Shown here piece by piece: positions 1 to 10,700 of a stretch of 64,000 bases of DNA. The notes below the pieces were generated by a model. The model had not been told where the DNA came from and ran no database searches. It saw only the letters and a program-made list of their open reading frames with translations. Numbering within the stretch: position 1 is the stretch's first letter; the number at the start of each line of letters is the position of its first letter. Source of the stretch: Diploscapter coronatus (Eukaryota; Nematoda; Chromadorea; Rhabditida; Rhabditidae); NCBI GenBank assembly GCA_964036155.1, contig OZ038423.1:73423249-73487248 (forward strand). Direction: 5' to 3'. The position numbers were made by a program, and so were the translations under genes.

Positions 1-3000
1 ATTTCGAGAACTGGAACAGGAAGGAGAACGATCTCTACTCGCTTTATCAGGTAACTGAAAAACAGAATGCATTTTATAAACCAAGAAATTGCCAGCGTCG
101 TTCAGAAGTTTCATTTTTTACACATTTCTGATGACTCATTTTCTCCTTGTAATTTTTATCAGCTTCTGATGATAATTATCTCACCATTATTTTTCATTAT
201 CATTTTTGAGCCTAAAATTAGTATCCTTGTCATATTTGTTGCTTGAAATTGCTAAAATTAAAATTATTCTAGAGTGAAGACCTGCAGTCGATCAACAAGG
301 GCAAATACCCGCTGATTTATTCGTTTAGGTTAGAAAGCAATGATTTGAAGACTCTCTGTTGTCCCTGAAATGATAGATTACAGAGTGAGATGCAGCGCGT
401 ATCCGCGAAAGGTGAAAAAGAGGATAAGAGAGATAGAGACGCCGAGGCATAATGGCTTATCCTGTGAGTACCTCTTCTCTCTCTATAATCTATCTTTTGA
501 GGGACAATAGGGAGTAATTTTGAGTTTTTATCGAAATTGTTTTTCGGAAACACTAAAAAGTGAAAGTTATTTTTCCAGAGAGTTTCTGTACAACGATGTG
601 AAGAAGTGGCTGGAGGCCGCTTCGGGAGTCGAGCTGACAGCGAAGATCGACTGCAACGCTTCGTGCTACGCCAAAAATGACCACCTGCTGCCGCATAACG
701 ATCAGGTAAAGTTTGATATTTTTGCATTTTTTGCATTTTGCTATCCTAGTAAAAGATCGATGACAGCCGCCAATCTAGCCACTTGTGACATTTATTTTGC
801 TGAAAATGGGTGCATGTGGCAAAAGGAACATGACTATCTTCAAGATGGATTTTCGCTCTTGTGACAATGAAATTGATTCTATGTTCAGATCGGCACCCGC
901 AGATTCGCGTTCGTCTTCTATCTGACTGAATTTGCTTGGAACGAGCAGGATGGGGGGTATCTGCAGCTATACGATTCTGGCGGTAAGAAAGTTTCGTATT
1001 TGCGATCGAGGTCTTGAATCGGACAAACTCTCTACTTGAATGAAAAACAACATTTTTACTACTCGAAAATTTTGTTCAGAAAAATCGCGTCCGAAAGACA
1101 TCGCCAAATCTCTGCCTCCGCTAAGGAACTCTTTCGTTCTCTTCGAGGTTCATCAACGGTAAATTCAATATCTTGACATTTTTAAAGAGACATGCAGAAG
1201 AAACTATTGTGGATTCAGTTTTTTCCAACCATAAAAATCCACGAATAGTAAATTTAGGAGGAGTGAGAAAGGTTTCAGTCAATTTCGATTTGTCCAAACA
1301 ACTATAAATGTTCTATAGCTCGTGGCACCGTGTGCAGGAAGTATTGGGCGATTCGCCGCGTCTGTCGATCAACGGCTGGTTCCACTCCACCCACAAACTG
1401 CCCATCGTCAAACTACAGCCGAAGAAACTCGAATTTGGAAAAGCTATCAGAAATGTGAGTTTTCAAGAAAATTTAGAGAAAAAATCTTTCCCTTTTCTTT
1501 GTAATAAAGTAGATGTTCAAAAAGGTTAAGACGAAAACTAAATTTAAAAAAAGTTTTAAAATTCTGTCTGGAGCCAGAAAAATCTTTTTACATTCGAAGA
1601 AAATTGGCTCTAAAATACAAATTTTCAAATATTGCTTTATTCAGGACATAGATTTGCATCTGATTTTGGACAGAGATATTCTGGATGAAATTAGGTACGC
1701 GGAAATCGCTAAGTCGTTCGAGGATCGCTCTGAATTGATGCTTTCCAATGCGCTCAAGGTGAATTCAATTTCCCTTGCAAATCAGACTTTTTCCTAAATT
1801 TTCATTCACACATTCATAAAAAATTCAGCTTGCATTCTACAACACGTTGAAGCGAAAAATGAAGCGAATGCCCTTTTCATCGGTTCACAGACCAAACGAA
1901 CAGTGAGTTGTTTTTCCTACCTTCTCCGAAATTATAAAAGCCTCAAAATTATGATCCGAAGTTTGTTGATTTATGATATCTTCCTATGAATCTCACAAGA
2001 TAATCTCTGAAAGAAAGAAAATTGAAATGTTTTTTCTTGCTTGAATTTTGTATTTTCAGAATGCTGGAAGTGTGTCCTCAAATGAAGGCCACCTCAGCAA
2101 TGGTTCTGAAAGTGCTCATGAGTTCGGAATTCGAGAAAACCGTCGGGAAAATGACCGGTTTGGAGCTAAAAGGTTGGATTAAATTAATACGATGAGACTT
2201 TTAGAATAATTTATCCACTTTCCTTATGGATTGCTGATTTTATCAGCAAAAATCTGAGGAGATTTGTAACTAGGGCCTGGCGAAAGTATACTTTTCAGAT
2301 TGCCCCAGAAGAGTCCAGCTTGCAAAAGTGTCTCCAGGCAGTTACACGCTGCTGACTGATGGAATCTTGAACCAGGCGGCCAAATTGGGCAACACCCTCG
2401 ATGTTCATGTGAGGAGAATTTGCTCATTAATGCTTTCTCTATTTGAAAGTCTATTCAAAACTTTGACTTCTGTAGCAAATAGGGAATTAGAAAGCTTGAA
2501 CACTCATCAAAGCTATTTCAGTTGTTCATTTGGGACAGTGACAAAGACGAAGAGTGGAACGACGAATGGGGAGGATTCTTGAGCTATGCGTCCAAAGGCG
2601 ACTCTGAAGAGGTGTGTGTTTTCAGTCGATCTACAAATTTGAATGGGGAGGTGTCCTTGAACGTTTTTCTAAATATCGATTTCCAAGGTTGAAACGTTAG
2701 TTACTCATTAACTTTGTTTAGTGCTATCTTTATAGCTGTTATTTTGCAACTAATTGAAACGTAGCTGGCATGATAAGTTAAGAGGACAAGAAGATACGTT
2801 TTGAAAGTTGCTTTCTCGAAATTCTGAAAAAAAAAATCTCCAACAAAACCTATTTTTAGCTGGTCCGCATCAGCCCGCAGTCGAACGGCATGGCTCTCGT
2901 GTTCAGTGAGCCTGGTACGGTAGTTTTTTCCTTTGAATTTAGGCACTGACTAAGATATTCCTGACTCACTAAAATAAAAAAAAACTTTGTCTTAATGAAA

Positions 3001-3115
3001 GTTGCCGATTTGATATGTTTCAGATGTGACCTGGTTCTTGAAATACGCCAAGTCGAGCGCCAAGACGTACTATCTATTCACCCTCACCTACAGCAACATC
3101 CAAAACGATGACTGA
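1..3115 (+). CDS. OGFOD1: OGFOD1/Tpa1-type prolyl hydroxylase, 5' end outside window
   Basis: Visible exons: 1-50, 273-328, 579-705, 889-982, 1080-1158, 1319-1454, 1645-1758, 1829-1902, 2060-2172, 2299-2408, 2522-2611, 2860-2914, 3024-3115 (395 codons read from base 3 to TGA). The family is 2-oxoglutarate/Fe(II) dioxygenases that hydroxylate a proline of ribosomal protein uS12 and act on translation and stress responses. The iron-binding HxD is in LLPHNDQ (exon ending 705), the distal histidine is in SWHRV (start of the 1319 exon) and the 2-oxoglutarate arginine is in RLSINGWFH. The C-terminal non-catalytic double-stranded beta-helix half is also present (SYTLLTD, GGFLSYASKG, NGMALVF), so this is the two-domain OGFOD1/Tpa1 form and not a PHD/EGLN. 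The N-terminus and start codon lie upstream of the window. It leads a run of same-strand housekeeping genes. Confidence 0.93.
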
Positions 3116-3331
3116 TTTGTCCTTGTTTGAAATTCTCATTTTGAGGAGTGAGACCGCCTTTTTGAAAATCGCAATTTCGATTTTCAGCAAGTGGTTGATT
3201 GTTTTTGTTGAATTTTTCATCTTCGATTGTTTTCTTTTTTTTCTTTTTATTTTTTCTCGTTCTGTTTTTGTTGTTAAAAGTCTATTTTATCGAGTTTTTT
3301 CTTGTTTATCGAAAAAAATCAGCAAATGGCG

Positions 3332-3337
3332 AATAAA
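3332..3337 (+). terminator. Probable poly(A) signal of OGFOD1
   Basis: AATAAA lies 217 nt after the OGFOD1 stop and before the next gene's leader. It is the only canonical hexamer I noticed in this spacer. Confidence 0.5.
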
Positions 3338-3464
3338 GAGATTTTTTCGTAGTGTGCAAGTCATTGATTTGGTGCATTGCGTACATTTCCGTTTCGAAAT
3401 ATCGCGCTCGAATTTCGATTATTTTTGATGATTTCTTGCTTTTCAAATGGTCTAATTATGCCGA

Positions 3465-3470
3465 TTTCAG
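3465..3470 (+). other. Probable spliced-leader acceptor for LYRM4
   Basis: A TTTCAG 3' splice site follows a T-rich stretch, has no matching upstream donor or coding exon, and precedes the LYRM4 ATG by 38 nt. Comparable signals precede MNAT1 (ends 4395, directly before ATG), TNPO3 (ends 7721), the collagen (ends 19198), the gene at 23333 (ends 23268), the secreted protein (ends 28652) and, on minus, the phosphatase (boundary 55299). Leader addition is inferred; no SL RNA gene was seen here. Confidence 0.45.
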
Positions 3471-3508
3471 TTAATTAGGGACAGTTATCGTCCTAAATGA
3501 ACAACTGA

Positions 3509-4272
3509 ATGAGTTCTGTTGCGGTTTCCAAGCAGGCCGTGCTACGACTCTACAAAGACTTGCAGAGAGCCGCTAGGCAGGTTCGTTCTCAGTGAATCGC
3601 GTTCAAACTGGATGTGAACTTATTTTTATAATTTTTTTGGTATTTTTCAACAAGAAAATTGGGTAGGATCACAAAGAAAGCATAGCATTTTGAAATTTAT
3701 TAAAAAAGTACTGATTTTTACTATTTAAAAAAAATGACTTGTTTAGTTTCCTCAGCTGAACTACCGTGCATTTGCGGTTCGTCGCGTGCGAGATCACTTC
3801 GAGAAGAACCGCTCTCTCGCCGATCAGGCACAGATCGCCGAACAGTTTGAGGTATTTTTTATTTGCGAAATTTTCGAGAAACTGCTGATCGTGAGATACA
3901 CTTGTGAATCGAAATCCTTTTAAAACAACAAATAATGGTTTCGTGAGTTAAGTTTTCTTCTGAATTTTTGAGCAAGGGAGATAATGATTTTTTCTTAAAA
4001 TTTATAGAAAAAGCAGGACGAAAATTGCAAAAAAAAAACGGGCGATATTTAGACTTTCCTGCACATTTTGCAAATATTTGTCACTTATCCGTGATTTTTA
4101 AAATGTTTGATTTGAATAATTTGCAGTTTACAAATGGGTGAAATTTGCATAAAAATGATATTTTCAGAGAGGGAAGAAAGATCTGGAAGTGGTGAGACGT
4201 CAATCGGCCATCTCGCTGCTGCTGCCGCACAAAAAGACCGTGATTGAAGAACAGATTGCAGGCAGACAATAA
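3509..4272 (+). CDS. LYRM4: LYR-motif Fe-S assembly factor LYRM4/ISD11
   Basis: Three exons, 3509-3580, 3756-3851 and 4168-4272, encode 90 aa, the usual ISD11 size (about 91 aa). ISD11 is a small mitochondrial matrix helical protein that stabilises the cysteine desulfurase NFS1 with acyl carrier protein during Fe-S cluster assembly. Recognition rests on the N-terminal LRLYKDLQRAARQ, the strongly conserved NYRAFAVRRVRDHF segment at about residues 26-39, and RRQ followed by a short C-terminal helix. The eponymous LYR tripeptide reads LYK here. A tiny upstream ORF (ATG AAC AAC TGA) lies just before the chosen start. The stop codon is embedded in an AATAAA, and MNAT1 begins only 123 bp downstream, a spacing typical of nematode operons. 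Confidence 0.9.
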
Positions 4273-4273
4273 A
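4268..4273 (+). terminator. AATAAA overlapping the LYRM4 stop codon
   Basis: The last sense codon CAA, the stop TAA and the next base together spell AATAAA. If it is used, the 3' UTR would be only a few tens of bases, which fits the 123-bp gap to MNAT1. Confidence 0.5.
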
Positions 4274-4395
4274 CACATTTCAAAGGTGCCTACAGAGTTG
4301 AAAATCTTCAAAACACTTATGGTTTATTGTTTTTTTTTGCGAAAATCCAAATTTAGCATATTTGCCTGAAACTAAGATAATTTGAGAGATTTTAG

Positions 4396-7386
4396 ATGAG
4401 GGAGTGCACAAAATGTAAATCGAACGAATACACGAACAAAAGTCTGCTGATGATGATCAACGAATGCGGCCATCCGCTATGCAAGTAGGAGAATCACGTA
4501 TTTAGGTTTTAAGAAGGAAAAAAACATCTTGAAGAGATGCTCGTATCGAAAATTCGAATTTCCATATCATTTCCCTTTAGAATATTGAAATTCCGTCTCA
4601 TTTTTCAATGCTTAGAATTTTTATTTCAAAGTTCTATTCTAATTACTGGGAATTTAAGGAACTGTGTGGAAACTCTATTCGCTCGCAACTCGGGAAATTG
4701 CCCAACCTGTCAGAGGATGCTCAAGAAAAACGAATTTCGGGAGCAGGTTGATTTTTTCACTGAATAAATTGGACAAAAATGGCTACTAGTACTTTTACTT
4801 CAATATAAAAGAAACTTTTTCAGGGGAAAGGCACATGTCAAAAATCGACCAAACTAGTTTAGGGTAAATTGACATTCAATTTCCAGATCTACGACGATCC
4901 ATTGATCGACAAGGAAACTGCGATTCGAAAGAAAATGAGAAAGGTTGAATCTCGATGAGAAAAAATTCCTGAATTAAAATTTGCAGGTTTTCAACCTGAA
5001 GCGGGATGATTTCCCCACGTTGCGCGAATTCAACGACTACTTGGAGAGGTATTAATTTTTTAATGCCGACAGTTTTGTTCGGGAACATTTCTGATAAGTT
5101 TCAAAGACTTTCATACAATGATCGATGATTCAAAGTGACTCGACAACGATGATAAAGCGAAAGAAAATTTTGTGTCGGAAAAATAACGCTACAAAATTTG
5201 AACACATGCTAAAAGCTTGAACCCAACACTTGATACGTGAAGAAAATCCAAAAATGTGTGAATCGGAATTCTCAAGTCTTTCGTATTGTCGTTGAACACG
5301 TTTCCCTTCGAAATTTTTCCGCCTTATATAACATGCGCATTTTATTAAAGATTTTTTCTTCGTATTTTCAGAATGGAAACGCTGATCTACAACTTGGTGT
5401 TCGAGACAGATTTGGCTGAGACGCAGGCAGAAATCGATGAATTCAAGAAGCGCAACGCGGAGGCAATCGAGAAGAACAGAAAGAGGCTGGACGAGGATCA
5501 GCAGTGGGTTGCCAGCAATCTCAAGGAGGAAGAGCACATGAAACATCGACTCAGGACTCTCAGGCAGGAGGATGCGGTTGGCATTTTTATCTGATTTTGG
5601 AAAAGTTTCATTTGAGTTTTTGAGGGATATTCACACTTAAGCAAACGGAATTTGACGTGGTGGAGGGCATTGCAGAAAAGAGATAGATAGTGCAAGAAAA
5701 AAAGAAAAAGATGGAGAAAAGCGAGAAATAGCGTTATCTTTGTTGGTGTAAGGCCTCTGATTGGTATGAGCATTTTTATGACGAATGTTCAGCTGCAAAA
5801 TGATCGTGAAACTTCTGGACAGGTTTAAGTGTAGTTGAAGTTTCGGAAAAGAGCTACAAGTCTGTTTCACGACAGTTTTGTAGTTGAGCACTTGTCACGA
5901 AAATGCGCGAATCAATCAAACTTGACACCAAAGACCGAGATGAGTAAGGTTCTCTTTTCGCTAGTGTTCGCTTCGGTGTATACTGATAGTTTCGAAAATT
6001 TGATGACATCAGATGCTACAATACGCACTGCGAGAAGCGATTAGAAGTCGCCAATTTTCCAATTCCTTCTAGTAGATTCATTGTTCTAGATCTAAATTGA
6101 TAAATTTTATCGAAAATTAAAACTTGAGTATTATTGCGGTGAAGAAGCAATATGGCAAACCGTCAAAAACGCAGTAATGTAATGTCTGTGGGCTTTCTGC
6201 GTTTGCAGTATTTCAAACTTTCAGAAAGAGAATGAAAAGTCGACGGGCGTCGATCCGAAGGCCATCATCGAGGAGCTCAAAAATTCAAAGGACGATGCTG
6301 AGGTTGCAAAGTTGTAATTTATAAGTCTTTTTGTTCGTGAGATACTTATTTTCTAAAAAATGAACTCGTAATTTAGGCAAAAAATATATTGTTAAAAAAT
6401 TTCAGTCGATCCTGGACCGTGAAAGGAAACGTCAAATCGAAAAGCTCATGCAAGAAAAGGCCGAGGCTGAGAAGGAGAAGCGACGAAAGAAAGGTGGGTT
6501 TTCTATGGAATAAAATTGCTTGATTCTCACTACTACTCTGAAACAGATGTCATTCTTCGAGTACAATAAGTGATGAAAATTTCCATTTTTCCCTGAAATA
6601 TTGAAACTTTCGGTCCCGCCTTTTGAAGCAATGCGATGAAAGGTGAAATGAAAAATACTACTTGCAGAAGTTCTGTTCCGTAAACGCCAATCAGAACAAA
6701 TGTCGTTCTCGGCGCATCATCGTCTGACTGGACAGAAGTACACTTACAAGGTAATTCAAAGAGATAGCTGAGCAATTTGAGGCAATTATTATTGCTAATT
6801 GCAGCCTTTGGATCTATCGGTCAACGGCCCTCCTTTGCCTTCGCTCGAGGAAATCGATGCCAGCTATTTGGTCCACATGAAGATCGCTAGTCCGGTGAGA
6901 TTCTTCTTTGTTTTTCCTACATAAGTTCAAAAATCAAATTTCTCATTCGAAAAGTCTCGATTATGAAATGGCGGGTTTTATAGATGATCACTTTGATCAG
7001 CCATTTTATTGCGAAAATTTATCATTTTCATAAAATCGTGATTTCTCTAAATCTTATGACGAAATTTCGTTGTTTATGAATCAACAGCTTTTTCTACTCT
7101 CACACCATTACAGGTCTTATGTTCTAGGAAAAATGAAATAAAACAAATAACGTGTGAAAATTAAACAAGGAAACAGACATTTTCCTACGCACATTAAGCT
7201 AAACGCAGGAATCTTTCAAAGAGTAAGGCCCGTTATGCCGTACTCTTCTACTCGTCAATTTTAACTTATGTCTAAAAATGGAATTTAACATTTAAATTTC
7301 AGCATCGCATCGCCGGTGGCTACACGAGCAGTCTGGGTTGCGAGAGAGCTCTTTTCGAGGCCAGAAATGATCTGCTTTCTTTTTAG
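4396..7386 (+). CDS. MNAT1: CDK-activating kinase assembly factor MAT1
   Basis: Ten exons: 4396-4484, 4659-4746, 4887-4943, 4987-5048, 5372-5576, 6225-6302, 6406-6493, 6668-6750, 6805-6894, 7303-7386; 307 aa (human 309). MAT1 joins CDK7 and cyclin H into CAK and links them to TFIIH in the nucleus. The N-terminal C3HC4 RING is complete: CTKC at residues 4-7, CGH around 24-26, CPTC near 48-51. After it come DDFPTLREFNDYLE, a long charged coiled coil in the 5372 exon, and the C-terminal CDK7/cyclin H-binding end GGYTSSLGCERAL. The start was chosen because a TTTTAG acceptor abuts this ATG. The second exon begins after an AAG acceptor instead of CAG. Intron 5 (5577-6224) carries a foldback repeat. 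Confidence 0.94.
5715..5966. repeat. Foldback (long imperfect inverted repeat) in MNAT1 intron 5
   Basis: The left arm from about 5745 (GGTGTAAGG, then GAGCATTTTTATGACGA) pairs with the reverse complement of the right arm ending near 5935 (GGTGTCAAG, GCGCATTTTCGTGACAA). The loop is near 5820-5850. Weaker similarity continues outward to about 5715 and 5966. Both strands translate to similar peptides, as expected of a palindrome. No coding capacity was seen. Confidence 0.7.
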
Positions 7387-7615
7387 AAGTTTTCGGAAAC
7401 AGGAGCACAAAATTCCGGTTTCGACTCTTCCTACTTTTCATTTGTTGATCATCAGTCATGTATTCAAAAATTCTCGACCCTCAGATTTCTTCGTGAGATT
7501 TGAAAATCGAAGGTCTTTTTAGCTAGCTTAGTTCGTGTATTCGTTCTTTTGTTTTTTTTCTGAAGTAGTTTTGTGCGCTACACTCTCATTAACTATGGGT
7601 TGTTTTGTATATCGA

Positions 7616-7621
7616 AATAAA
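7616..7621 (+). terminator. Probable poly(A) signal of MNAT1
   Basis: AATAAA lies 230 nt after the MNAT1 stop and about 100 nt before the TNPO3 leader acceptor. Confidence 0.5.
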
Positions 7622-7734
7622 TGAGATCTTGTTTTATTTTTGTTCCTAAATAATCTTGGGTTTGTATCCCAGAAAATATCGGAGGTTTTCATCGTTTTTC
7701 TCTAAATTTGAAAGTTTTCAGATAGTCAAATCCA

Positions 7735-10700
7735 ATGCAGGATAACGACTTAAGTACCCTGTACCAGGTATAAATTAAAGAAAAATTAAACATCGGAAGA
7801 AAGTTTCAAGTTATTGAGGGCCCGCTCAGACTTAGTTGCAATGCAACTTGCAACCAAGTCTGAACGAGCTCTGAAACTTGCAAAAAAATTCAACATGATA
7901 AACTCGTGTGTAGCGAACTTGATCGTTTCCCCTTTCAGGCAATCCATGCGCTGTATAATGGGACGGACACGGGTCAAGCACAGGAGTGGCTCAATTCGTT
8001 TAGGAATTCCGTATGTTTCAGCTTCCTTTATTTCTAGACTTCTGAAAAGTACCCGCACCCGCATTTCTATATTTGCAGGACGAAGCGGTTGCGGGTCTAT
8101 TTTTTCTAATTTCGGACGTCTCTGTTTCAAAAAGTTTTACTCTCGAATAATTTCACTCGCTGATTTTCTAATGATTGAAAAGGGTTGCATCTCTTTCGTA
8201 AAAACTTGTAACGCTGCGATGTAGTCGTCAAAGAATGGTCATGCTTGACAAAAGGGTCCTGGGGAAAGCTTTTATTTTCTTTTCTTACTATTTTCGATTC
8301 ATTAAATAGAATTTTTGTGCTTTTTTAGAAATAATAATCATCCCTGAAGTTATTTTAAAAAAGTTATTATTTGAGGTGCACGCGTGGACGCTGTGCGATC
8401 AGATTCTCTCGCAGCGACTGGACCCGTTGGCCTGTTACTTCGCGTCGCAGACACTCAAATTCAAGATCTCGAAACACCTCAAGGAGTTGCCAGAGGAAAA
8501 CTACCCACCTCTCAGGGAGAGTCTTATAAATCACTTGAGGTGGGCTTACAGCATTTGTTCTCTTTCAAATTTAACCCCACTTTTACTTATTTCGATATTT
8601 GAAAATTCACGAGATTTAATCTAATTTTTCTTTTTGTCGTTTCTACACGGTCCTTGAACTCGGCAACTTTTATTTACTTCTTTCTTGCAAGACTAGAAGA
8701 AGATTATATTTTACCTGGAACTCATGAGAAAGTGACTAAATTGTTATATTTTGCAGTTTCTTCGGTGCAGCGTCACACGACCAGCACGCAGAGGCGACGT
8801 CGACGCAGTTGTGTCTGGCCATTGCAGATCTCTATATCCAAGTGCCGCAATGGAACAATTGGATTGCTGATCTGCTCAACCAGTAAGATTATTGCATAAC
8901 TATCCAACACCAAGTTAGTTAACTAACGTCGTTTTCCGATCACCAGAATCTGCATTTGAAATTCGAAGTTGAGATTTGAAAACGTCTCTCATTACCTGCT
9001 TGTTTTATTTTGATGACTCTTGAGAAATTTGATGCCAGTAGTCCACTTTCTATTGTCCATGAATGATTAGTTTTTAGTCTTTTTCTTGAAACTGAAAAGC
9101 TTATGATTTTTGAAACTCTTCCAGATTCACGAGCCAACAAGGCGACCGCACCTCGATGCTGCTCACTCTTCTCAGGGTCTTCCCCGAGGAAATCAACGAA
9201 GTTTTTCTCAATTTCGTTGAATTTTTAAAAATAAAATGTTCAGGTGAAAGTGGGCGAGAACCGAAGGAAGCAGATCCGAGAAGAATTGGCTGTGAATGCG
9301 TCCAGTGTCTTTCTCTACTTGGTGAGAGTTGGAATATTAAAATGAAATTATGAAGGCAAGCTTGATACATGCAGTGGATGCTTTGTGAGAAAAGAATAAA
9401 ATATGCTGAATGAAAGGGAATAGAAAACCTTAATAATTTCTGCCTGCTTATGTGTAGAATAATTCAAACGATCCTTCGCCAAATACCGAAACTCACCAAC
9501 AGTTTTAGAAAGAAACCATCAATTTGTCATTTTCAGACGCATGTCCTCCAGCATGGCCAGAACAATGCGGATATGCTGAAGCGGGTGAGTTAATTAGTCA
9601 ATTTAATGATAATTAGGAGAATTGGACGTTAATCACCCAATTATCTCTCAAATTGCAGGTATTTGTGTGTCTGTCAGCCTATCTCCAGAATCCCGTTCTG
9701 TCAACGGACGATTTCGCCACGAGCCCTCTGCTCATGTCCATCTTTCATGTCGTGGTTAGATTTAAGTGACATTCTTTGAGGATAGGAAGCATGTTAATAT
9801 GTGTTCGGACAAGCTGTAGAATGATGATAATCGAACATTATCCATATGAGTGGGTATCCCAAGAGTTCCCACCCATATGACCCACATTCGGTTGCAATCA
9901 TTATACAGCTTGTACGGAACTTTTCTGAATCTTACAGAGCATGCCCCTTAAAAACTTTTTAAGACTGATCTTCGAAACACTTCCATTTCACTGATTGATG
10001 GTTTTAAACAATTTTTACCGTTGATGATTTAGGGTTCAAATTAGTTAAATAGCAAATTTTGGAAAATTAATTTAGCCAGTTGACATTTTCGAGTTCATAT
10101 TCGAAGTCTTTGCTCGTTCAGGGCACCCCCGACGTGCTGAGCAGTCTGCACGAGGCGGCGAGCGACGTGATCGTCTCGGCACTTTTGAGGGCCGAGGACC
10201 AGGGCGCTCATCTCGCTCTCGCTAAAAGTCTACAGGTGAAACTACCTCCTGAGTTTCGAAGAAAAGGAATATTTCAGCGAAACATATACCAGTTGGCAGA
10301 GCCGTTCAACAGAGCAGTCGAAATCGAGGATCTGGACAAGTAGGAAGTTGTTTCTTTTCAATTTCTACATGCTCAAAAATTGGAAAAGTGATGAAAATTA
10401 CAACCTTTTGACGATATTACCGCTATCAATGTAAAAATATTGAAATATCGTGATCTTCTTTGATCTAACTACTTTTTGATCGTCAATATTCTTGAGTAAC
10501 ACATTCTGTAATTCTGAAGGTACTTTGATTCGAATTTAGCATTTTTAAAGGAATTTAGAGAACTGTCATCTTTTTTCAGACTGAACAACTACGCCCGCAT
10601 GTTCGTGGAGCTGAACGAGTCTTTGGTTGAGCCGTTGGTGAACAAGACCTCGGACGACATCAGTGAGTTGGGCAGTCTCTACTCCATGGACTTGCTGCTC

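Noticed and set aside
7786..8224. Overlapping open frames on both strands near the TNPO3 start
   Set aside because: Mirror translations of a hairpin plus TNPO3 exon 2 read in the wrong frame.
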